DNA of 64,000 nucleotides from Caldithrix abyssi DSM 13497 (GCF_001886815.1 NZ_CP018099.1:4276501-4340500), one strand, 5' to 3'. Shown: positions 30,288 through 40,022, counted from the first letter of the stretch. Notes: a model not told the origin generated them from the letters alone. Made by a program: numbers and translations.

Positions 30288-31994
30288 GAGGCTGTTGCAT
30301 GGGGGGGAGGAATTAATGCTTATATTCTCCGATATTGATAATTTTTTCTCATTCTTAAGCGTTGGGCAAAATATAGAATTAAAAACGCCAAAATATTCTT
30401 TGAAAATAAAATTAATAGATCATCTTTTTCTTGTGATGCTGTTATAAACGCTGCTAAACGTTTCCCTAACATATTTTTAAATAGAACATTAATATTATGC
30501 CCAATACACATTAACGTAAATTCACTACGAACATTATTAAGACCAGATAAGGAAAATCCACGATAGCCTAAATTATGCTTCAAGTTACCAAAAACAGGTT
30601 CAACTGTCACCGAACGCTTCTTTAGTCGTTCCTGCGCCGCTGAAGTTTGTAACTTTTTCGCCATACGTTCGCAATAACTCTCATTAACTGAACGATGGAT
30701 TTGCTTAACTTTCTTTTTACTGGAAATACATAAATTAATTAAGGGACAGTCCTGACAATCATTGGAACGATATACGATCCGTTCGCTATTCCTCTCAACT
30801 GGAAAAAGCTTCTTACCCGTCGGACATTCATAGTAATCTCCCTGTTCATGATACACAAAATCACTTCGTTTTAGTTTTCTTTCTTCTTTTTGCAATTCTT
30901 CCTTGGAGGTTGGTGTCTCCTTTATCGAACGATTGGATAACTGGGGATCGGCTATTACGGCATCAATCTGCTTTTCTTCCAATTCTTTTAGGTCTGTGCT
31001 ATTGTGATAACCGGAATCGGCCGTGTAAGATCGCTTATCATCTGAACCAAGATTCTTCTCTACTTGTTCTTGGATCGGTATGAATTGACCCTGGTCGTTG
31101 GGCTGGCTTACGACTTCATGAGCTACTATTAAATGACTGGACATATCTACGCCTAATTGTGCGTTATAGCCCGGTCCATCCACCGAAGGCATCATGCGGG
31201 CATCCGGCTCTTTTACATTTATTTGATGTCTTGAACGGTGTTCTGATTTGAGCTGTTTCTTACGCTCTTTCAATTGGGCTTTACGTTCTAATATCTCTTT
31301 CTCTAAGCGCTCAAGCCGTTCTTTCTCCGCTCGAAGAGTTTCTAAATCTAATTCATCCGTGGCCCCCTGTTCTACAAAATTACAGCGCTGCATGTATTGC
31401 TTGATCTCTGCTCTTAACTTCTCTATACGTTTGTCTAATTGATCCTCAGTGTAGCCATGACGCTTACTGCTGTGCGCTTTGATTTTCGTGCCATCTATGG
31501 CTATCTGGTTGAAACTACTTATGCCTTCGGCCTGGGCAATTAAAAGTATCTCTACAAAATATTGGTCTAATAAATCCAAATGTGCCTTGCGAAAACGACT
31601 TAATGTACTATGATCCGGATGCTGATTCCCAGTGATATAAATGTAGCGCGTATCATATTTACACAATTCCTCCAGCTTACGGGTGCTGGTAATGCCGTTA
31701 CTATAAGCATAAAACCATAAGGCAAGCATCATGTCTGGGGCATAAGAATCACCGCCTTGCGAACTATAACGGGAATAAAGTGCACTTAAATCAAGGCGCG
31801 AAACCAACTCCACTACAAATCGACTCTTTGGATCGTCTCTGGCAAAATCTTCCACACTATAGCCAAAGAGATTCATTTGTGAGCGATTATAAGTAATAAA
31901 ACTCATGGAATTCCTTTGTTATTACTTGTTTTATCTGTCGCCCAGAATTTACAAATTTTTTGAATTTTACTCAAACTGAATTTGCAACAGCCTC
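30288..31994. mobile_element. IS1182-like insertion sequence, intact (1707 bp)
   Basis: Terminal inverted repeats GAGGCTGTTGCA/TGCAACAGCCTC bracket one full transposase gene. A 4-bp duplication CAGG flanks both ends. An uninterrupted copy of the target sequence exists at about 29977-30025, which fixes the boundaries. Confidence 0.85.
30320..31906 (-). CDS. IS1182-family transposase
   Basis: 528 residues. N-terminal DUF772-like part (YSSQGGDSYAPDMMLALWFY, YITGNQHPDHSTLSRFR), then DDE motifs: D in IAIDGTKIKAHSSK near 140, D in YTADSGYHNS near 300, and E in the VEPVFGNLKHNLGYRGF region near 450. A cysteine group (CPTGK; CQDCPLINLC) lies before the last motif, typical of this family. The reading frame is complete, so the element may be active. 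Confidence 0.9.
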   Translation of the reverse strand: MSFITYNRSQMNLFGYSVEDFARDDPKSRFVVELVSRLDLSALYSRYSSQGGDSYAPDMMLALWFYAYSNGITSTRKLEELCKYDTRYIYITGNQHPDHSTLSRFRKAHLDLLDQYFVEILLIAQAEGISSFNQIAIDGTKIKAHSSKRHGYTEDQLDKRIEKLRAEIKQYMQRCNFVEQGATDELDLETLRAEKERLERLEKEILERKAQLKERKKQLKSEHRSRHQINVKEPDARMMPSVDGPGYNAQLGVDMSSHLIVAHEVVSQPNDQGQFIPIQEQVEKNLGSDDKRSYTADSGYHNSTDLKELEEKQIDAVIADPQLSNRSIKETPTSKEELQKEERKLKRSDFVYHEQGDYYECPTGKKLFPVERNSERIVYRSNDCQDCPLINLCISSKKKVKQIHRSVNESYCERMAKKLQTSAAQERLKKRSVTVEPVFGNLKHNLGYRGFSLSGLNNVRSEFTLMCIGHNINVLFKNMLGKRLAAFITASQEKDDLLILFSKNILAFLILYFAQRLRMRKNYQYRRI

Positions 31995-32133
31995 CAGGGC
32001 GGGACTGGATCTTCCAGAGGAAGTATCCTAAGCGCCCGAACCCTTTTGTTTTTTAAAACTCACTACAAGCCAGAATGGCAAGCGGCGTCTGCTTTTCAAC
32101 ATTCGTTCTTCGCTGTTCACTTTTTTCAACCCC

Positions 32134-34012
32134 AGTTTGACAGTTAAGGTCAAATTTTTCAAAGCCAAATCAATAAAAACATATAATTAAGTTCCTCTGT
32201 TTCAATTTATTTGTAGTCTATGCAGGCGTGCTTTTTTTATTTGCTATCAAATCGTTTTATTATTATATTCATTCTATGTTTGTTAAGGTAAGTCGATCCA
32301 AAAGAAATAACAAAGTCCATGAGACTTTACAAATCGCTGAGTCCTACAGAGACTCAAATGGAAAAGTACGCCATCGAATCTTGCTGCATTTAGGCCCTAC
32401 CGACAAATTCATCAAAAAAGACGTAGACACGCTTATCAACGGACTTTTAAGGGCTAAGGGGTTAACTTTACAGGACTTAGATAGCAATATTGATAATGTC
32501 AAGGCCTTCGGTCAAATCTGGGCGCTTGTCCATTTATGGAAAGAGCTTAAAATGAGCCAGATTATTGCCAGGCAAAAGGAAAAAAGCGGAATAAAGTTTG
32601 ATCTTGAAGCTCATTTAAAAAGTCTGATATTTAACCGCCTGGATGATCCTTCTTCCAAACTAAAACTACTCACCTGGTTAGAAACCGTTTATATTCCGGG
32701 TATCAACAAAGACGACATTCGTTATGAGTATCTTTTAAGAGCGATGGATTTTCTAATAGCTCATAAAGAAAAGATTGAAACCCAACTTGCTAATCGTTTA
32801 CTAGATCTGTTTAATCAGGATCTAAAGGTTTGTTTTTATGATTTAACATCAAGCTACTTTGAAGCCGAAAACTCATTGGTAGAAGGCGATATTCGTCAGT
32901 TTGGTTATAGTCGTGACCACCGCGGAGATAGAGAACAGATCGTAATTGGCGTGGTGATGACCGGAGATGGTATTCCTATAGCCCATTACGTCTTCCCTGG
33001 CAATAAGGCTGATCGCTCTACCTTGCAAGAGATGCTCAATGATATTCGCAGGCGATTTAAGGTAAAAGATATCCAGCTGGTGGCAGACAAAGGTTTATTA
33101 AGCAATGACAATCTCTGGCATTTAATCCAACAAGGTTATGAGTTTATTCTTGGAGAGAGTGTTCGTCAGAGCAAGGATGCCAAATCGGTTATAAAAGAAG
33201 CCAATGCGCATAAAGAGGCGACTGGTGAGACGATCTATGAGCGCCTAACGGAGCGTGAAATCAAGTCAAAAGATGGTAAAAAGGAAAAGATAAAACTTCG
33301 TTATGTGGCCAGTTACAATGCCGCTACGGCATTAAAGCGCTATAAAAATCGCATCAATCGTATTAATGAATTTTTAGAGCTGTCAGAAGAGATTAAGAAA
33401 AAGGGAATAAACACAGAAGATAAATATCATCAAATAAAGAGTGTATTATCAAGAAAACGTTTAAGTCGTTTCTTTAATGTTGAATTAACAGAAGATACGA
33501 TAGAGATTCATAAGCAAGATGAGGTATTATCAGAAGAAGAAAAGAGCGACGGTTGGTTTATAGTGATAAGCAATGCTCATGACCTGAGTAAATCAGAACT
33601 CATAGCGCGCTATAAAGATTTAAAATATGTGGAGCATGGTTTTTACGAATTAAAGCATAGTTTGAATTTACGTCCCAATTTTCATTGGACAGAGAAGCGT
33701 ATCAGGGCTCATGTGATGGTATGTTTTCTTGCATTCCAGATGGCAGTATTGTTTGAGAAGCGTTTGAGTGGCATAAAATTAAGTTGGCAGCGTGCTATGG
33801 AGAGCCTGCGTCGAGTCGTGGTTGTAGAATGGGAAAATGAAGGGAGACGTCGAAAAGGTTTATCCAGAGTGCATGTCGAACAGTTGGAAATATTTCAGGA
33901 GATAGGCAGCAGCAAACCAACGCTTTTATCTTTGTAGTGACAACTTAACGAAAATGAAATTAAACTAACTTAATAATAATAAAGGAATTATGTGTCATAC
34001 AACTGTCAAACT
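32134..34012. mobile_element. IS1634-like insertion sequence, intact (about 1879 bp)
   Basis: Terminal inverted repeat AGTTTGACAGTT at left and AACTGTCAAACT at right enclose one complete transposase. No clear target duplication was found, so the outer bounds could differ by a few bases. Confidence 0.78.
32276..33937 (+). CDS. IS1634-family transposase (IS4 superfamily)
   Basis: 553 residues from the internal ATG (MFVKVSRSKRNNKVHETLQI); the longer ORF starts inside the left end. N-terminal beta/linker, then the DDE core with D in CFYDLTSSYFEAE near 200, D in QLVADKGLLSNDNL near 284 and E in YKDLKYVEHGFYELKHSLNL (Y-2-R/E-like signature) near 460. The frame is intact. Mobilises its own IS. Confidence 0.9.
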   Translation: MFVKVSRSKRNNKVHETLQIAESYRDSNGKVRHRILLHLGPTDKFIKKDVDTLINGLLRAKGLTLQDLDSNIDNVKAFGQIWALVHLWKELKMSQIIARQKEKSGIKFDLEAHLKSLIFNRLDDPSSKLKLLTWLETVYIPGINKDDIRYEYLLRAMDFLIAHKEKIETQLANRLLDLFNQDLKVCFYDLTSSYFEAENSLVEGDIRQFGYSRDHRGDREQIVIGVVMTGDGIPIAHYVFPGNKADRSTLQEMLNDIRRRFKVKDIQLVADKGLLSNDNLWHLIQQGYEFILGESVRQSKDAKSVIKEANAHKEATGETIYERLTEREIKSKDGKKEKIKLRYVASYNAATALKRYKNRINRINEFLELSEEIKKKGINTEDKYHQIKSVLSRKRLSRFFNVELTEDTIEIHKQDEVLSEEEKSDGWFIVISNAHDLSKSELIARYKDLKYVEHGFYELKHSLNLRPNFHWTEKRIRAHVMVCFLAFQMAVLFEKRLSGIKLSWQRAMESLRRVVVVEWENEGRRRKGLSRVHVEQLEIFQEIGSSKPTLLSL

Positions 34013-34135
34013 CAAGTTTCAAAATCATTTGGCAGGCAAACGACGAAACTGACCATGAATGTCTTATTACAATTCGCATTGTCTTTGTGTGGTGGGATAA
34101 ATCAAAAGCTTCAATTTCTCTTGATCCGCCAAATT

Positions 34136-34939
34136 TCAGGCAAAATTCTTTAATGAATCAACCAGGTTAAGATACGATTCGTAACGCAGGGGATGCACCT
34201 CGCCGCGAGCCAGAGCTTCTTTTACGGCGCACTGATCTTCCGTAATGTGCTGGCAGTCGTTAAACTTGCAGTTGTCGGCAAGCTCGACAAACTCCCTGTA
34301 AAAAAGGCGAGCTTCGGCATAATGAATATCAATAAAATCCAGCAATTTCAAGCCGGGCAGATCGATGACGCGTGTGGCAGGAGCCATTTCGTACACCTTA
34401 ACGCGCGTGGTAGTATGGCGCCCCTTTTTAGTGGAAGGACTTACTTCGTTGACATGAATTTTAAGCTCAGGCGCCATGGCGTTTAACAGACTGCTTTTCC
34501 CAACGCCAGAATGGCCGGCCAGAGCTGTGTCGTGCCCCTTTAAAGCCTCAAAAAGTTCGTGAATTCCTTCGCCGCTGCTGGCCGAGGTTAAATAGACCGG
34601 GTAGCCGATCTTGCGATACATTTCGGCTATTTCCTGCGCTTCTGACAAATCTTCCAGCAAGTCAATCTTATTCAGACAAATAATGGCTTTTAATTGCTCC
34701 AGCTCAGCCAGCACCAGAAAACGATCGATCAGGCCGGTTTTTATCGGCGGCTCCACAAAAGAGCTGACAATGAGCAGTTGATCAATATTCCTGGCCAGAC
34801 GCCGAATAAAAGGAATGTGACGGGCAATGTATTTGGGCACATCGCCGCTGTGGATGATCTCTTTTTTTTGATCGATGCCCGCCTTGGCTTTAAGAAAATG
34901 GCGGATGCGTCGCTTTTGTTTTTTTGTTAAACGGCCCAT
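34136..34939 (-). CDS. rsgA: RsgA ribosome-maturation GTPase lacking OB domain
   Basis: 267 residues. Circularly permuted GTPase: G4 ICLNKIDL near 100, G5 TSASSGEG near 130, G1 GHSGVGKSSLLNA near 155, G3 IDLPGLKLLDF near 200; zinc motif C-x4-C-x-H-x5-C (NCKFNDCQHITEDQC). RsgA helps the 30S subunit mature. The usual N-terminal OB fold (about 70 residues) is absent and replaced by a short basic helix (KKQKRRIRHFLKAKAG), so it may be a paralogue. The start is the second ATG; no strong ribosome site is seen for either. Confidence 0.88.
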   Translation of the reverse strand: MGRLTKKQKRRIRHFLKAKAGIDQKKEIIHSGDVPKYIARHIPFIRRLARNIDQLLIVSSFVEPPIKTGLIDRFLVLAELEQLKAIICLNKIDLLEDLSEAQEIAEMYRKIGYPVYLTSASSGEGIHELFEALKGHDTALAGHSGVGKSSLLNAMAPELKIHVNEVSPSTKKGRHTTTRVKVYEMAPATRVIDLPGLKLLDFIDIHYAEARLFYREFVELADNCKFNDCQHITEDQCAVKEALARGEVHPLRYESYLNLVDSLKNFA

Positions 34940-35064
34940 GCTGGTTATTTGACACATCCCCGAAAATGCCGTTAAGATTTAAATAACCGGGGGCATTATC
35001 ACCTTTTGCCCTGTCCTTTTCTGTCTGGCTTTTCAAGGGATGAACGGAATTTGCCTCCTTATCT

Positions 35065-36384
35065 TCAAAAACTATCTTTATCTAAAAACTCGAAAATCAA
35101 AGGCTCGGGTTCTGGTTTTGTGGCCTGGTACGTAACGGCCTGCCGCAGTCGCTGCACCACCGACTCAAGAACGGCTTTCCGGTCGGTAAAAACGGTCATG
35201 ACAGGCTGGCCTTTTTGCACTTCTTCACCGGCCTTTTTATGGATGACAATACCGGCTTTGGGATCGATCTGATCGTCGGATTTCTGACGCCCCGCGCCAA
35301 GAGATACGGCCGTCAGACCAACTTCCAGCGCATCGATGCGCTTAACAAAGCCGTCCTGATCTGCCAGCACATCCTGACTGTATTTGGACTGCGGATAGGT
35401 TTCGGGCTGTAAAAGAAAATAGGCGTCTCCATTTTGAGCCTTGACAATTTCCAGAAATTTTTCGCGCGCCGCGCCGGAGCTTAACAACTCTTTGGCCTTT
35501 TGTTTACCTTCTTCAATGCTTGGCGCTTTTTGGCCTAAAAAGATCATGGCTCCGGCCAGGGTTATGGTAATATCGATTAAATCCTGCGGACCGCCGCCGT
35601 TCAGCACATCCATGCACTCCATGATTTCCAGCCAGTTGCCAACCGCCCGGCCCAGCGGCTGATCCATGTTTGTCAAATAAGCCAGAGTATGGACGCCAAA
35701 GCGTTCGCCTGTCAGGATTAACTGTCGCGCCAGCTCTCTGGCCTGATCGTATTCGCGCATAAAAGCGCCGGAACCGGTTTTAATATCCAGTACCAGAGCA
35801 TTGATGCCCTCTGCGATTTTCTTACTCATGATGCTGCCGGTAATTAACGGAATGGATTCAATGGTTGCCGTTACATCGCGCAGGGCGTAGATTTTTTTAT
35901 CGGCCGGCACTATGGTTTCTGTCTGGCCGATTAAACAGGCGCCCACTTTTTTCAAGATGGATTTAAATTCATCGATCTCCAGATTAACCCGGAATTGCGG
36001 AATGCTTTCCAGCTTATCCAGCGTTCCGCCGGTATGTCCCAATCCTCGCCCGGAAATCATGGGCACCGGAACGCCGGCCGCCGCTACAATCGGCGCCAGC
36101 ACGATGGAGACTTTGTCGCCCACCCCGCCCGTGCTGTGCTTATCGACTTTGACGCCGGGAATTTCGCTCAAATCCACCAATTCGCCTGAATGCAGCAGGG
36201 CTTCTGTATAAACGTGCGATTCTTCCTTATTCAGCCCGCGAATGAACATGGCCATTAAAAGAGCCGACATCTGATAATCAGGAATGGTTCCGGAGGTATA
36301 ACCTTTGATCACAAATTCAATTTCTTCTGCCGCTAAAACGTAACCGTCTCTTTTCTTTTTAATAATCTCATACATGCTCAGCAT
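35065..36384 (-). CDS. deoA: Thymidine/pyrimidine-nucleoside phosphorylase
   Basis: 439 residues, normal family length. Phosphorolysis of thymidine (or pyrimidine nucleosides) to base and (deoxy)ribose-1-phosphate. Seen: YEIIKKKRDG N-terminal helix domain, phosphate/nucleoside site DKHSTGGVGDKVSIVLAP, signature SGRGLGHTGGTLDKLESIP, KTGSGAFM, and a C-terminal PYNP domain. ATG after GAGG is chosen over an upstream frame start. Could equally be a pdp-type enzyme. Confidence 0.95.
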   Translation of the reverse strand: MLSMYEIIKKKRDGYVLAAEEIEFVIKGYTSGTIPDYQMSALLMAMFIRGLNKEESHVYTEALLHSGELVDLSEIPGVKVDKHSTGGVGDKVSIVLAPIVAAAGVPVPMISGRGLGHTGGTLDKLESIPQFRVNLEIDEFKSILKKVGACLIGQTETIVPADKKIYALRDVTATIESIPLITGSIMSKKIAEGINALVLDIKTGSGAFMREYDQARELARQLILTGERFGVHTLAYLTNMDQPLGRAVGNWLEIMECMDVLNGGGPQDLIDITITLAGAMIFLGQKAPSIEEGKQKAKELLSSGAAREKFLEIVKAQNGDAYFLLQPETYPQSKYSQDVLADQDGFVKRIDALEVGLTAVSLGAGRQKSDDQIDPKAGIVIHKKAGEEVQKGQPVMTVFTDRKAVLESVVQRLRQAVTYQATKPEPEPLIFEFLDKDSF

Positions 36385-36608
36385 AATCCAGTCCTCTTTT
36401 AATTTTCTGAAAACTCTAAAGCTAATCATTAAATGAACCAAATAAAAATTTTTTGTAAAAACCAGACCCTCTGAAACGTTGAACAGGTAGCGTTAAAGGC
36501 AAGAAGGAAACGATTTTAAGGACCATGACAAACAGGCTCCCCGGCGTTGTTTTCAATTCCACAAAATCGCCCCATTTAACTTACCGGCAGGGATTCTGGT
36601 TGCACCAT

Positions 36609-37091
36609 TTATTTAGAAGATCGTTTAATCAAAAACTTATTCATTAAAAAACTGCCTAAAAGCGTAAACACCGGGAACATAATCAAATTGCGAATTAAAA
36701 TCGCCATACCGGCAAAGCCCTGATATTCCGGCTTTTGCAATTCATAATACAGGTCCTCCCACAGAGGGGGCAAATCTTCCATACTTTCCAGAGCCTGGGT
36801 TAACCACTCCACCTGCCAGTTGCCGTAAAACTGATAAACGATGAATTGCAAAATAAAAGCCATAACCGCCCCCACAAGCCCCGCAGAAAGCCCAATGTGA
36901 ATGACCTCCGGCGTGGTAAAAAACGCGCGATCTTCCAATTTTTTGCTCAACAACCAGATGGGCAATATACCGCCCGAGATGATTCCCAGACAACAAAAAC
37001 AATTAATGAGGTTCAATAGCGGAAAACTATCCGTTGCGGCCGCGGTTAATGCGCCCACAAAAATAGCGAAATAGGTATCTTGTTTGTTCAT
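36609..37091 (-). CDS. Integral membrane protein
   Basis: 160 residues with four hydrophobic segments: FAIFVGALTAAATDSFPLL, FCCLGIISGGILPIWLL, GLSAGLVGAVMAFILQFIV and AILIRNLIMFPVFTLLGSF. Resembles DUF4199-type proteins. Overlaps the DUF2085 gene by four bases, so co-transcribed. Function unknown. Confidence 0.65.
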   Translation of the reverse strand: MNKQDTYFAIFVGALTAAATDSFPLLNLINCFCCLGIISGGILPIWLLSKKLEDRAFFTTPEVIHIGLSAGLVGAVMAFILQFIVYQFYGNWQVEWLTQALESMEDLPPLWEDLYYELQKPEYQGFAGMAILIRNLIMFPVFTLLGSFLMNKFLIKRSSK

Positions 37092-37549
37092 TGCTTTCCT
37101 TTCTTAAAAACCCGCTCCGGCACGATCGTTATTAAAAAAATGATTAAAAGTATTCCGGAAACCAGTCCGCTAATACTTCTGAGTATTTTAAAATTTGAGT
37201 AAAGTCCAACAGCTTCCGTACCAATCTCAAGGATTAAAAAGATCAAAAACGAAACATAAACAGCCTCTGGCAGGAAAAGGCGTTTTTTCAGCATAATCAT
37301 TACCAACCCCGCAGCCATGCCCAGGTAAATGAAGGTACAACGAACACACAACGCCATGGGCAGACCCTTAATAAAAAACGACCGTTCCGGTTGTTGATGA
37401 CAGGCCGGATCCAATAAAAAATAGATGCCCGTTCCGATCCACTGAAAAAGCGCGTGAGAGCTGCCGACCAGCAGGGGCGCCAGAGCATTTAACAAATTGA
37501 GAACTAACAATCCCACTAACAGCAATTTCAGATAAAAAGAACGTTTCAT
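37088..37549 (-). CDS. DUF2085 membrane protein
   Basis: 153 residues from the internal ATG (MKRSFYLKLLLVGLLV). Four membrane segments, with the DUF2085 signature CHQQPERSF ... LPMALCVRCTFIYLG containing paired Cys and His. Function unknown, though the metal-like Cys/His set suggests a redox or metal role. Forms an operon with the next gene. Confidence 0.8.
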   Translation of the reverse strand: MKRSFYLKLLLVGLLVLNLLNALAPLLVGSSHALFQWIGTGIYFLLDPACHQQPERSFFIKGLPMALCVRCTFIYLGMAAGLVMIMLKKRLFLPEAVYVSFLIFLILEIGTEAVGLYSNFKILRSISGLVSGILLIIFLITIVPERVFKKGKQ

Positions 37550-37784
37550 CTTCTGTCCGTTTTTCTTAAGGCCAAACTTATCAGAAATTGGCAAAAAATG
37601 CAAACCTAAAGTATGGGATAAGATAAGCGAAACCGGCATCCAGAAAGCGAGCTGACGGACAGGGCAAAAACCTTTCGCGTCAATGTCACTAAAATCTGAA
37701 TCGCCAACAAATTCCGTAAAAGCCTTTCAAGTCTGGAGTGACTCTTCTCTTTCCATTTGTCTTTTATTTCAGTAATTTGAGATC

Positions 37785-38738
37785 ATGACAAAAGAAAACT
37801 TAACCCGAGCGATTAAGCAAATCGCCATGGAATTAAAGTTTGACAGGGTCGGCATTGCGCAGGCCGAAAAAACGCCGGGCGCCGCACAACTGGACGAATG
37901 GCTTGCCCAGGGCAAACACGGCGAGATGCTCTGGATGGAAAAATACCGCGACATACGCAAAGACATTCGTAAGTTTTTTCCGCAAGCCAGATCGATTATC
38001 ATGGTTGCCTTAAACTACTACACGCCCTACCAGATTAAAGACAACCCACACACGGCCAAAATCAGCCGTTATGCCTGGGGCAGCGACTACCACAAAATCT
38101 TAAAAAAGAAATTGAAACGCTTTTTATCCGAATTAAAAAAAATAGATGACGGCATGGAGGGCCGGGCCTTTGTCGATTCCGCGCCGGTCATGGAAAAACA
38201 ATGGGCGGTGCTGGCCGGTATTGGCTGGCAGGGAAAAAACACCAATGTGCTGACGCGCGACATGGGCTCCTGGTTTTTTCTGGGAGGCCTTGCCGTTAAC
38301 CGCGAGCTGATTTACGATCGGCCGCTTCAAGACTATTGCGGCAGCTGCAACGCCTGTGTTGAGGCCTGTCCAACCGACGCGCTAAAGCCCTATGAACTCG
38401 ATGCTAACCGCTGCATCTCTTATTTAACCATCGAATACCGCGATAAACCCATCCCCACTGAATTGGGCGGCAAACTGCATAATTGGGTATTCGGCTGCGA
38501 TATTTGCCAGGATGTTTGTCCCTGGAACCGATTCGCCAGAGAGACTGAAGAACAGCGCTTTCATCCCAAACAGCCTGTATTGGTTAACCCGCCGCTGACT
38601 TTTCTGCAAAAGTTGTCGCCCAAAGATTTTGACATGTTGTTTGCCGGGACACCGGTGCGTCGCGCCAGATATGCCAACTTTAAGCGCAACGTGCAGACGG
38701 TGATGGATAGCCGGCCGGGGCAAGATAAAAAGGCTTAG
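37785..38738 (+). CDS. queG: Epoxyqueuosine reductase QueG
   Basis: 317 residues. Final step of queuosine tRNA synthesis: reduces epoxyqueuosine with cobalamin and two [4Fe-4S] clusters. Seen: AQAEKTPGAAQLDEWLAQG, FVDSAPVMEKQWAVLAGIGW, GKNTNVLTRDMGSWFFLGGL, clusters CGSCNACVEACPTDAL and CDICQDVCPWN. C-terminal part after 250 ends without HEAT repeats, so it is the shorter form. Confidence 0.96.
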   Translation: MTKENLTRAIKQIAMELKFDRVGIAQAEKTPGAAQLDEWLAQGKHGEMLWMEKYRDIRKDIRKFFPQARSIIMVALNYYTPYQIKDNPHTAKISRYAWGSDYHKILKKKLKRFLSELKKIDDGMEGRAFVDSAPVMEKQWAVLAGIGWQGKNTNVLTRDMGSWFFLGGLAVNRELIYDRPLQDYCGSCNACVEACPTDALKPYELDANRCISYLTIEYRDKPIPTELGGKLHNWVFGCDICQDVCPWNRFARETEEQRFHPKQPVLVNPPLTFLQKLSPKDFDMLFAGTPVRRARYANFKRNVQTVMDSRPGQDKKA

Positions 38739-38750
38739 TGGTTAAGGAGT

Positions 38751-39281
38751 TTAACGCTCGAATGGTTAATTAGAAACCGGCCAACACCGGCGCACATTAC
38801 ACCGGCGGAGAAAATTCTCATTGGCAAGTCTTCCACCTCTCCCAGACTTTTATTATGGGAGAGAGGGAGCGAGGGGGTGAGGGCTACTCCGGTGAATACC
38901 TGCCATCGTCGGTCGGTAAAAAAGTATAAAGGCTTAACGCTCGAATGGTTAATTAGAAACTGGCCAACGCCGGCGCCCATTACACCGGCGGAGAAAATTC
39001 TCATTGGCAAGTCTTCCACCTCTCCCAGACTTTTATTATGGGAGAGAGGGAGCGAGGGGGTGAGGGCTACTCCGGTGAATACCTGCCATCGTCGGTCGGT
39101 AAAAAAGTATAAAGGCTTAACGCTCGAATGGTTAATTAGAAACCGGCCAACGCCGGCGCCCATTACACCGGCGGAGAAAATTCTCATTGGCAAGTCTTCC
39201 ACCTCTCCCAGACTTTTATTATGGGAGAGAGGGAGCGAGGGGGTGAGGGCTACTCCGGTGAATACCTGCCATCGTCGGGCG
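38751..39281. repeat. 183-bp tandem repeat, three copies
   Basis: Units begin near ACGCTCGAATGGTTAATTAG at 38755, 38938 and 39121 (period 183). Each holds ACACCGGCGGAGAAAATTC and an inverted CCTCTCCCA...TGGGAGAGAGG stretch. The last copy is incomplete. The repeats create long ORFs on both strands that are not coding. It ends about 45 bases before prophage 2. Confidence 0.88.
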
Positions 39282-39324
39282 AAGGTTTTCAATAAACAAT
39301 TCAACTCCAGAAAACAACCATTTT

Positions 39325-39400
39325 TGTAAAACCGAAATAAGCCTTGATTAGGGGATTGAGATAAATTCATATTAAAACTGAGATAATTTAACTAAATTTA
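39325..39400. promoter_or_regulatory. Transposase-binding end of prophage 2 (repressor side)
   Basis: From a terminal TG, the related motifs CCGAAATAAG, TTGAGATAAATT and CTGAGATAATTT occur at irregular spacing, similar to multiple MuA sites. They differ from the prophage 1 end, so the two transposases probably do not share ends. Confidence 0.5.
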
Positions 39401-39484
39401 AATATTGAAATTATGACATGAAAATAAGTATTTTTTAATGTGCGAAATTTGGTATTTTTTGAAATTATTTTAAACATTAAATTT

Positions 39485-39952
39485 TCACGCTTTCTTTAAT
39501 TCAATAATAATTTCCTTCAAAAGTTTAATCTGATTAGAAAGAGATATATTTTCAGTTTCAAGTTCTTTAATGCGATTTTTAAGAGCTTGAAGGCGTAATG
39601 TATCTGCAGCGTCTTCTTTGTCAATTTTTTTTAGTTCTTCTTTTAAATTGGCTATTTCTTTTTTAAGGCGCGCTATTTCCTGCTCTTTAGCCTGATATTC
39701 TTGCGTATGGTCGTTTACCGCGCCGGCAGGCGATGGCTCCAGGAACATGCTGCCCTGACCGGTGAGAAGCCAATTTATATTTAGGTTTTTGCATTTTGCA
39801 AACACAAGATCATAATCAATACTGTTTCTTGACTTCCATGTTGATATAGTACTTCGAGTAACTCCCAAAAAGTCAGCAAGGCGCGAATCATTTTTAATAT
39901 TGTACGCAATTTTTAAACGTTCTAATATTTCAGATACATTTTTTGTTTGCAT
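39485..39952 (-). CDS. CI-type repressor with coiled-coil C-terminus
   Basis: 155 residues. HTH domain (NVSEILERLKIAYNIKNDSR, LADFLGVTRSTISTWKSRNS, NINWLLTGQGSMFLEPSP) followed by a coiled coil (KEQEIARLKKEIANLKEELK). Very similar in layout to the prophage 1 repressor, with WLLTGQGSMFL conserved in both. No peptidase domain. The ATG for MQTKN is preferred; the longer frame would extend through the operator. Confidence 0.82.
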   Translation of the reverse strand: MQTKNVSEILERLKIAYNIKNDSRLADFLGVTRSTISTWKSRNSIDYDLVFAKCKNLNINWLLTGQGSMFLEPSPAGAVNDHTQEYQAKEQEIARLKKEIANLKEELKKIDKEDAADTLRLQALKNRIKELETENISLSNQIKLLKEIIIELKKA

Positions 39953-39973
39953 AATGAGATCTTTTGTATTATA

Positions 39974-39995
39974 TTTGTAAACAAACGTTAACAAA
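39974..39995. promoter_or_regulatory. Candidate repressor operator
   Basis: TTTGTAAAC-AAAC-GTTAACAAA is a 22-base near-perfect inverted repeat between the divergent repressor and Cro-like genes. Binding here would control both. Confidence 0.55.
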
Positions 39996-40022
39996 TTTTA
40001 ATAAAAAAAGAGGACATGTTTT

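Noticed and set aside
38735-39370. Long ORFs on both strands in the 183-bp repeat
   Set aside because: They exist because the repeat period is a multiple of three. No start signals or family likeness, and both strands are open equally.
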